Shown: positions 1-4,555 of the stretch, in pieces | Numbering within the stretch: the first letter of the stretch is position 1 | Layout: every line of letters starts with the position of its first letter | Origin: an uncultured bacterium | GTDB lineage: Bacteria; Actinomycetota; Coriobacteriia; Coriobacteriales; Atopobiaceae | NCBI GenBank assembly: GCA_905214175.1 | Contig: CAJMLD010000121.1 | Location: 1 to 5,200 of the forward strand | Direction of reading: 5' to 3' | DNA: 5,200 bases | Translations under genes and position numbers: made by a program | The notes under the pieces: generated by a model | The model's input: the letters and a program-made list of their open reading frames with translations, nothing else | The model's database searches: none | What the model was told of the DNA's origin: nothing

Positions 1-2097
1 TGCTGATGCAGATTCGTCGGAGGTGTTAGGCACCTTGGGAGCGGCCTTAGGAGAAGGGGTCTCGGCCTTCTGACTTGGCTCTTGCTTTTGCTCCTGCGGG
101 GTTTCTGTCTTGACCTCGGACCACCTGGCGACGAGCGTGATGTCGCTGGTGACAGGCTTGGAGAAGTCGTACTTCTCGCCGTCGAGGAACCAGCCGTCAA
201 AGGTGTAACCGTCGCGGGCGGGGTCCTCAGGTGCGGTGGCCGCAGCGCCGTCGTTGACGGTCTGGGACGGCGTCGTGGTCCCGCCCTCGGGGTCGGAGAA
301 GGTCACGGTGTACATTACGGGCACAGGCGTGGGCTTGACCTCGGACCACCTGGCGACAAGCGTGATGTCGCTGGTGATGGAGAGCGAGAAATCGTACTGC
401 GCGCCGGCGAGGAACCAGCCGTCAAAGGTGTAGCCATCGCGGACGGGATCCTCAGGTGCGGTGGCCGCAGCGCCGTCGTTGACGGTCTGGGCCGGCGTCG
501 TGGTCCCGCCCTCGGGGTCGGAGAAGGTCACGGTGTGTGTAATCTGCCTCCACTGTGCATACAGAGTGAAGGTGGCGCCATCCTCGGTGGTCAGGTTCTT
601 GACCGTTGCGGCATCGGCAAAAGCGCTGCCGGTTCCATCCGCCTTTGTGTTCCAGCCATCAAATACGTAGCCCTTGCGCGAGAACGCGCACGCCGTGAGC
701 GTTGCGTCCGCGTCGTAGGTCGCGTCGATAGGCACCATGGTCCCGGTTGCGTCCTCGGCATTCTTGTCGAACGCGATGGTGTACGTGATGGCGGTGGGCT
801 TCACAAGCTCATAGCTGCGAGGTGCCGCGCTGGAAACCACAATGGCTGTCTTGTCGTCCCCAGAGAGCTTCTCGGCGGAGAACACGTGGTGGGCTGTGTC
901 GATGACGTATCTGCCGGGGTTTGCGCCCTTGGGGAGCATATTAGCGTTGTCCACCAGGGTGGCGCCATTATCGAGCGAGTAGGTGTAGCCACCAATGCTG
1001 TACGAATCAAAGCTCTGGTTGTACTGGTAGTACGCAGGGGCGTCCTCTACTTCCTGGCCGTCCTTTGTGAGCTTGAGCGAGTACTGGATGGTGTTGTCGT
1101 TCGCATTCTTGTCAAAGTAGTCGGCGTTGATTGCTGCGACTTTGCCGTTGGAGTTGTCCACGGTGGCATCGATGAACTGCTTGGTGGAACCGCTCTTGTT
1201 GGTGAGGCAGTTTGTGATCGTGTTGTTCGTGAAGCTTATGTCGTCCACGCCGTCGAGGTGCACTACGCGGTGATGGCCTATGCCGTTGAACGTGCTGTTG
1301 GTGACGAAGAGCTCGACGTGGGGATTTGGATAGTACATGGGATACGTGTTGGAATAGGTACCCTTGATTGCGCCGTAGTTGTTAGGTGTAAAGATGCAGG
1401 AGTCAACGGTGGCCTTTGCCTGTCCACTGAGCCAGAGCTCATAGTGCTGACGCTTCCCGTCGAGGACGTCATCTTTCTCGTAGCTGGGGTCGGCAATACC
1501 GAAGGTGCAGTTCTTGAACGTCGCTGTTTGGTAAGAGCTGGCGGTATTGGATGTCGAGCCCACCATGTAGCCCTCGGTGAATGTGACGTTTGTGAAGGTC
1601 TGCTCAGCAGCGTTGCTCCCAAGGTAGTAGAGCTCCCAGGCGCTTGCTGCTTCGTATATTGCGGGGCGCCTGTCGTTGAGGGTGAGGTCGCTCATGGAAA
1701 GCGGGACGCCGTTCTTGCCGTCGTCGCGGCCATTCGGTGTGGTATAGAGCAGGACCTCGTAGCTTCCTGTAAGGTTGACCTGCGCGTTGTTGGCTCCCCT
1801 GATGGTGACGCTTGTGACGCCTTCCGGGGCAAGCGTGTTGTACGCTCCACTGGTGCCGCCATCGAATGCCACTGCGCCGCTTACCGTGTACGTGATGTCA
1901 CCCTTGGTCCCGCTGGCCTTGACCGCAGCTGCGGCATCGGTAAGTGAGTCATACGTAGCATCGCTGCCGGTAACTTTGACGGTGCCCCCCTCTGCGAAAG
2001 CGAGTGTGGGGAAGGCAAACGCCGCTGCGCAAACGATTGAAAGAATCGTTGCGAGAAGCGTTCTGGGCCTCCTTGTTACCTTGTCTGAACAGTCCAT
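1..2097 (-). CDS. Secreted cell-surface protein with beta-helix region, InlB-type repeats and sorting-signal-like end (3' end outside window)
   Basis: 699 codons are open on the minus strand without a stop; the C-terminus lies beyond position 1. The start at 2097 is supported by AAGGAGG (2103-2109) five bases upstream. Residues 1-35 form a signal peptide: basic KVTRRPR, a hydrophobic stretch from about 13 to 32, and cleavage after AFA (33-35). Residues about 36-300 are rich in short beta-strand units such as FTNVTF, FKNCTF, VTNSTF and FTNNTI, typical of right-handed parallel beta-helix (pectate-lyase-like) surface proteins. Residues about 437-515 form a diverged InlB/Listeria-Bacteroides repeat (GYVFDGWNTKADGTG), followed by two near-identical ones with GYTFDGWF. 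A Pro/Glu/Lys-rich wall-spanning stretch then leads to VPNTSD (689-694), which resembles an LPXTG-type sortase motif. The hydrophobic anchor and charged tail would lie off the edge. Role inferred: a wall-anchored adhesin. The ligand cannot be told from sequence. Confidence 0.9.
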   Translation of the reverse strand, partial: MDCSDKVTRRPRTLLATILSIVCAAAFAFPTLAFAEGGTVKVTGSDATYDSLTDAAAAVKASGTKGDITYTVSGAVAFDGGTSGAYNTLAPEGVTSVTIRGANNAQVNLTGSYEVLLYTTPNGRDDGKNGVPLSMSDLTLNDRRPAIYEAASAWELYYLGSNAAEQTFTNVTFTEGYMVGSTSNTASSYQTATFKNCTFGIADPSYEKDDVLDGKRQHYELWLSGQAKATVDSCIFTPNNYGAIKGTYSNTYPMYYPNPHVELFVTNSTFNGIGHHRVVHLDGVDDISFTNNTITNCLTNKSGSTKQFIDATVDNSNGKVAAINADYFDKNANDNTIQYSLKLTKDGQEVEDAPAYYQYNQSFDSYSIGGYTYSLDNGATLVDNANMLPKGANPGRYVIDTAHHVFSAEKLSGDDKTAIVVSSAAPRSYELVKPTAITYTIAFDKNAEDATGTMVPIDATYDADATLTACAFSRKGYVFDGWNTKADGTGSAFADAATVKNLTTEDGATFTLYAQWRQITHTVTFSDPEGGTTTPAQTVNDGAAATAPEDPVRDGYTFDGWFLAGAQYDFSLSITSDITLVARWSEVKPTPVPVMYTVTFSDPEGGTTTPSQTVNDGAAATAPEDPARDGYTFDGWFLDGEKYDFSKPVTSDITLVARWSEVKTETPQEQKQEPSQKAETPSPKAAPKVPNTSDESASA
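109..536 (-). repeat. Two tandem 75-residue InlB-type repeats with 225-bp period
   Basis: The blocks at 109-311 and 334-536 are highly similar DNA offset by exactly 225 bp, so the reading frame is kept. The encoded modules begin TVTFSDPEGGTTTP and end TSDITLVARWSEVK, differing at about nine of 68 aligned residues. The linker between them is TPVPVM. A third, much more diverged module lies at about 550-790. The near identity of the last two points to recent duplication and possible copy-number variation. Confidence 0.9.
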
Positions 2098-2152
2098 CTG
2101 AGCCTCCTTGGTCTCAACAGCGAATCATTGAGCCTGAAAATCAACTGAGGTT

Positions 2153-2182
2153 ATTTTATTAATTACACAATGTTTCTTTCAG
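2153..2182 (-). promoter_or_regulatory. Candidate promoter of the surface-protein gene
   Basis: Read on the minus strand, CTGAAA (2182-2177) and TAAAAT (2158-2153) are separated by 18 bases and match 4 and 5 of 6 positions of the -35 and -10 consensus. Transcription would start near 2146, giving a leader of about 50 bases before the RBS at 2109-2103. This is the only clearly AT-rich stretch in the window. Any such match in AT-rich DNA is weak evidence. Confidence 0.35.
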
Positions 2183-2190
2183 ATTATTAG
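2163..2190 (+). promoter_or_regulatory. Candidate promoter of the transporter operon
   Basis: TTACAC (2163-2168) and TATTAG (2185-2190) are 16 bases apart and match the -35/-10 consensus only partly. A start near 2197 would put the whole GC-rich structured leader (2200-2330) in the mRNA. The site overlaps the minus-strand candidate promoter at 2153-2182, so the two divergent genes could interfere or share a regulator. Low confidence because the hexamers are poor. Confidence 0.22.
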
Positions 2191-2201
2191 GTGTACGAGA
2201 T

Positions 2202-2270
2202 GGACTGGGGCATGGGCGGTCGGGCCCAGTACGGCGCTACGTGCGCTACTATGTTTCCCGGCCGCACGGG
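2202..2270 (+). other. Structured upstream part of the transporter leader
   Basis: Visible pairings are TGGGC/GCCCA (2213-2217 with 2224-2228, loop of six), the competing ACTGGG/CCCAGT (2204-2209 with 2225-2230), and CCCG/CGGG (2257-2260 with 2267-2270). GGACTG (2202-2207) can also pair with CAGTCC (2283-2288), which lies in the loop of the downstream pseudoknot. A 7-base direct repeat GCGCTAC occurs at 2234-2240 and 2243-2249. I do not recognise a known RNA family in this part. It could be a spacer, an alternative fold for the riboswitch, or chance pairing in GC-rich DNA. Confidence 0.3.
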
Positions 2271-2278
2271 TGGCCCTC

Positions 2279-2323
2279 CAAGCAGTCCCAGGTAAAACCT
2301 GCTTGCAAATCCAAAACCGGGAG
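2279..2323 (+). promoter_or_regulatory. Probable class I preQ1 riboswitch (translational), overlapping the transporter RBS
   Basis: A 7-bp stem CAAGCAG/CTGCTTG (2279-2285 with 2299-2305) closes a 13-base loop, TCCCAGGTAAAAC. An A-rich tail follows, ending AAAACCGGGAG. The loop CCC and GG (2287-2289, 2291-2292) can pair with CC and GGG of the tail (2317-2321), leaving A2290 unpaired. This makes the H-type pseudoknot known for preQ1-I aptamers. The positions equivalent to the ligand contacts of the Thermoanaerobacter tengcongensis aptamer (U6, C15, A29) are present as U2286, C2298 and A2316. The closing G-C pair is kept (G2285-C2299). The tail GGGAG is also the ribosome binding site, seven bases before the ATG, so ligand binding should hide it. 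The downstream gene belongs to a family known to be under preQ1 control. The stem is longer and the tail less purely A-rich than in textbook examples. Confidence 0.62.
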
Positions 2324-2330
2324 ACAACGC

Positions 2331-3071
2331 ATGCTCAAGCGAACCCTTGAGGACTACAAAGTCCTCCTCCGAAGCATCCCCAGCGCTACCGTTACCCTCT
2401 TTGTGGTGAGCGTCATCGTGATGAACCTCCTCGCAAACAAGGAGCTGGTGTCACTCCCATGGCTGGCGCTTGACTGCGGTTTCACCGTGAGCTGGGTGAG
2501 CTTCCTCTGCATGGACATGATCTGCAAGCGCTTCGGCGCCAACGCCTCCATCAAGGTAAGCGTGCTTGCCGAGGCCATCAACCTGGCCGTATGCCTGCTC
2601 TTCTGGCTCATGAGCCTCACACCGGGTATGTGGGGCGCCTACTACGACACGGGTAGCATCCAGGTGAACGATGCGCTCAACGCCACGCTTGGCGGGAGCT
2701 GGTACGTGGTTGTTGGGTCCATGGTGGCCATGCTCTGCTCGTCTGTCGTGAACTCGCTGCTCAACGAGGGCATCGGTCGCATGCTGCACAAGAACACCTT
2801 TGGCTCCTTCGCGCTGCGCTCCTACGTGAGCACGATGGTTGGCCAGTTTGTGGATAACTTCGTCTTCGCGACCATCGTGAGCCACACGTTCTTTGGCTGG
2901 ACCTGGACGCAGGTTGTCATGTGCTCGCTCACGGGTGCGCTGGCAGAGCTTGCGTGCGAGATATTCCTCTCGCCGGTGGGCTTCCGCGTGGTGCGAAGCT
3001 GGGAGCGCGAGGGCGTGGGCGAGGACTACCTGCGCCTTCACTCCGCTCAGACTGCGGGGGCCGAGCGATGA
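2331..3071 (+). CDS. VUT/YhhQ-family queuosine precursor transporter
   Basis: A 246-residue integral membrane protein of the VUT (DUF165, COG1738) family; characterised members such as E. coli YhhQ take up queuosine precursors (preQ0/preQ1) for tRNA modification. Hydrophobic segments lie at about 18-35, 45-64, 76-96, 124-142, 165-187 and 194-213. Family-like signatures are NLLANKELV (32-40), a D-x-x-x-K-R-F-G stretch (62-69), and RSYVSTMVGQFVDN (163-176) before the fifth segment. The start at 2331 fits the usual family length and has GGGAG seven bases upstream. An in-frame GTG at 2241 would add 30 polar residues and run through the leader structure. Translation is probably repressed by the preQ1-I-like pseudoknot that contains the RBS. 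The TGA stop lies inside the palindrome at 3065-3098 and overlaps the next start as ATGA. The family call is firm; the exact substrate is inferred from family and leader. Confidence 0.87.
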   Translation: MLKRTLEDYKVLLRSIPSATVTLFVVSVIVMNLLANKELVSLPWLALDCGFTVSWVSFLCMDMICKRFGANASIKVSVLAEAINLAVCLLFWLMSLTPGMWGAYYDTGSIQVNDALNATLGGSWYVVVGSMVAMLCSSVVNSLLNEGIGRMLHKNTFGSFALRSYVSTMVGQFVDNFVFATIVSHTFFGWTWTQVVMCSLTGALAELACEIFLSPVGFRVVRSWEREGVGEDYLRLHSAQTAGAER

Positions 3072-3098
3072 GACAAAGGGACACCTTTGTCTCATCGC
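3065..3098. repeat. Perfect 15-bp-arm palindrome (REP-like) on the gene junction
   Basis: GCGATGAGACAAAGG (3065-3079) and its exact reverse complement (3084-3098) flank a 4-base loop GACA. The element holds both the TGA stop of the transporter (3069-3071) and the ATG of the dehydrogenase (3068-3070). It shares ATGAGACAAAGGGAC with the element at 4424-4452, so it is a dispersed repeat and not a one-off hairpin. No T-run follows, so it is not a classical intrinsic terminator. It resembles REP-like palindromes that are mobilised by separate transposases; no such transposase gene is in this window. Confidence 0.88.
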
Positions 3099-3799
3099 CG
3101 CTGGACGCTGACGGGCGTTCGCTCGATGTGCTGGTGACGGGCGCCTCGCGCGGCATAGGTCGAGCGACGGCGGAGCTGTTCCTGGCCCGCGGACATCGCG
3201 TATGGGGGCTGGACGTGCAGCCGCCCTCCATTGAGCACCCCCGGTACCAGCACGTTATTGCCGACGTGCGGGACCGAGAAGCACTGCCTGCGGGTCTCGC
3301 GCCCCAGGTTGTGGTGAGCAACGCCGGCGTCCAGGACAGCGGCGCGGACATCGACATCAACCTCAAAGGCACCATCAACGTGTGCGAGCGCTATGCGTTT
3401 GCGCCGGGCGGCCGCACGCCTGCACCGCAGGTACGCGCCGTGGTGCTGGTGGGCTCATCCAGCGGGCACACCGGTGCCGAGTTCCCCGAGTACGCGGCAT
3501 CGAAGGGTGGCGTTCTCGCCTATGCCAAGAACCTCGCGCAGCGGTTGGCGCCACAGGCCACCTGCAACAGCGTGGACCCCGGCGGCGTCCTAACCGAGCT
3601 CAACCGCCCGGTGATGGACGACCCAGTCCTGTGGAATCGCATCATGGCCCTCACGCCGCTCCGTCGCTGGGCGACGCCGGAGGAGATCGCGGAGTGGATC
3701 TACTTCGTTGGTGTGACCAACCGCTTTATGACAGGGCAGAACCTTCTCATCGACGGCGGCGAGGCCGGTAGCTTCGATTTCGTGTGGCCGGAGGAGTAG
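3068..3799 (+). CDS. Short-chain dehydrogenase/reductase (SDR), classical type
   Basis: 243 residues with the full classical SDR set: TGASRGIG (24-31) for cofactor binding, acidic D49 at the end of the second strand (favours NAD(H) over NADP(H)), NAG (85-87), N98 of the active-site tetrad, serines 130-132, and Y142-x-x-x-K146. PGG (171-173) and the C-terminal MTGQNLLIDGG (221-231) complete the fold. The substrate cannot be read from sequence; FabG-like and sugar or alcohol dehydrogenases share these motifs. The start is uncertain. ATG 3068 overlaps the transporter stop and suggests translational coupling, with only a weak GCGGGGG (3054-3060) upstream. Residues 1-10 are encoded by the palindrome, and about 20 residues before the first strand is longer than usual. 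GTG 3128 is an alternative but lacks a clear RBS and would leave almost no first strand. Confidence 0.88.
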   Translation: MRQRDTFVSSPLDADGRSLDVLVTGASRGIGRATAELFLARGHRVWGLDVQPPSIEHPRYQHVIADVRDREALPAGLAPQVVVSNAGVQDSGADIDINLKGTINVCERYAFAPGGRTPAPQVRAVVLVGSSSGHTGAEFPEYAASKGGVLAYAKNLAQRLAPQATCNSVDPGGVLTELNRPVMDDPVLWNRIMALTPLRRWATPEEIAEWIYFVGVTNRFMTGQNLLIDGGEAGSFDFVWPEE

Positions 3800-3802
3800 C
3801 GC

Positions 3803-4405
3803 ATGAGCGACCTGCTCGACGCTGTTGCTGAGACAGACGGGGATGTCCGCGGCCGAGAGTTTGTGGGGGAGGACCTCTCCGGAGAAGACCTCGGGCACGT
3901 GGAGTTCGAGGACTGTACCTTTCGCGGGTGCGTCCTGGCCTCCGCGCAGCTGGAGCGCCCAAGCTTCGAGCGTTGCACGTTTGTGGGCTGCGACCTGGCA
4001 AACGTTGCAGGAAACACCGGCTTCTGGCGGGACTCGAGGGCCAATGACTGCCGCCTGGTGGGTGCGGACCTCCACAAGTCCGTCCTCGTACGCACCCGAT
4101 TTGTGGGGTGCAACCTCTCGTACGTGGGGCTGGCGGAGTCCAAGCTCGAGCGCGTCTCGTTTGCTGGGTGCAATCTGCGCGAGGCGTCCCTCTCGTGGCT
4201 TCGCCTGCGCAGCCGTCTTGAGCTCGAGGACTGCGATCTTTCGCGTGCGGAGCTCTTCCAGACGCGGCTGGCGGGAGTCGACCTCACGAGTTGCAACATC
4301 GCGGGTGTCCGTGTGAGTGACACTTTTCGCGAGCTTCGCGACGCGTATGTGGGAGTGGACCAGTTGCCTGAACTTGCGGGGCTTCTCGGGGTGAAGCTGC
4401 GATAA
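3803..4405 (+). CDS. Qnr-like pentapeptide-repeat protein
   Basis: 200 residues built almost wholly of pentapeptide repeats, giving a right-handed quadrilateral beta-helix. The central Leu/Phe recurs every five residues from F20 to L135 (for example F35, F40, L45, L65, L105, F120), then resumes one residue out of step at L141 and runs to V171. All nine cysteines sit two residues before a central residue. The end, VDQLPELAGLLGVKLR, looks like the short C-terminal helix found in Qnr/MfpA-type proteins, which mimic DNA and protect DNA gyrase from quinolones or toxins. Its length is close to QnrB (about 214 residues). Whether this protein binds gyrase is not shown; many pentapeptide proteins have no known role. 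The RBS GGAGGAG (3790-3796) lies in the end of the dehydrogenase gene, and the two genes are 3 bases apart, so they are cotranscribed. Confidence 0.88.
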   Translation: MSDLLDAVAETDGDVRGREFVGEDLSGEDLGHVEFEDCTFRGCVLASAQLERPSFERCTFVGCDLANVAGNTGFWRDSRANDCRLVGADLHKSVLVRTRFVGCNLSYVGLAESKLERVSFAGCNLREASLSWLRLRSRLELEDCDLSRAELFQTRLAGVDLTSCNIAGVRVSDTFRELRDAYVGVDQLPELAGLLGVKLR

Positions 4406-4423
4406 GGGCAGGGCGAGACGCGC

Positions 4424-4453
4424 ATGAGACAAAGGGACTGTCCCTATGTCTCT
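4424..4453. repeat. Second, diverged copy of the ATGAGACAAAGGGAC palindrome
   Basis: GAGACAAAGGGAC (4426-4438) pairs with GTCCCTATGTCTC (4440-4452) around a single T, with one A-A mismatch (4432/4446). It shares ATGAGACAAAGGGAC with the copy at 3068-3082 but has a different centre. It lies 20 bases after the pentapeptide gene, between that gene and the next transcription unit. It has no T-run, so stopping transcription by itself is unlikely, though the hairpin could protect the 3' end of the operon mRNA. Confidence 0.82.
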
Positions 4454-4479
4454 CCCCGGCGCCGTCCACGTATTTCTGC

Positions 4480-4508
4480 TTCACTTCCCCAACTGCCGGG
4501 GGCATAAC
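4480..4508 (+). promoter_or_regulatory. Candidate promoter of the hydroxyacyl-CoA dehydrogenase gene
   Basis: TTCACT (4480-4485) and CATAAC (4503-4508) are 17 bases apart and each match 4 of 6 consensus positions. Transcription would start near 4515, about 40 bases before the ATG. Its position after the palindrome agrees with a new transcription unit. The spacer contains a GC-rich run (GCCGGGGG, 4495-4502). Confidence 0.35.
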
Positions 4509-4555
4509 GTACACGTAGGTTAAACGCAGTACCTCACTGAAGGGACCAGCGGATC

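Noticed and set aside
109..536. The regular repeats as a CRISPR array
   Set aside because: The 225-bp units are in-frame protein modules, not short repeats with unique spacers.
82..1947. A 621-codon open frame on the plus strand opposite the surface-protein gene
   Set aside because: It is in register with the real minus-strand codons and stays open because that gene avoids TTA, CTA and TCA codons. The product is Val/Gly/Arg-rich with no domain. The opposite strand has signal peptide, repeats and RBS.
2241..2330. A 30-residue N-terminal extension of the transporter from GTG 2241
   Set aside because: It is polar, lacks an RBS, is unlike the family and would be encoded by the leader RNA structure. 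The ATG at 2331 has a well-placed GGGAG.
2921..3067. A longer SDR reading starting inside the transporter gene
   Set aside because: These 49 residues are Arg/Gly/Ala-rich out-of-frame translation of the transporter 3' end and add no part of the SDR fold.
3065..3098. The junction palindrome as an intrinsic terminator
   Set aside because: It has no T-tract after the stem and sits at a coding overlap. A dispersed repeat explains it better.
3590..4432. A 280-codon minus-strand frame across the SDR end and the pentapeptide gene
   Set aside because: It crosses two well-supported plus-strand genes and its periodicity is only the mirror of the pentapeptide repeats.
4454..4502. CCCCGGC (4454-4460) pairing with GCCGGGG (4495-4501) as a terminator after the operon
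   Set aside because: The loop is 34 bases, no T-run follows, and the 3' arm lies between the candidate -35 and -10 of the next gene.
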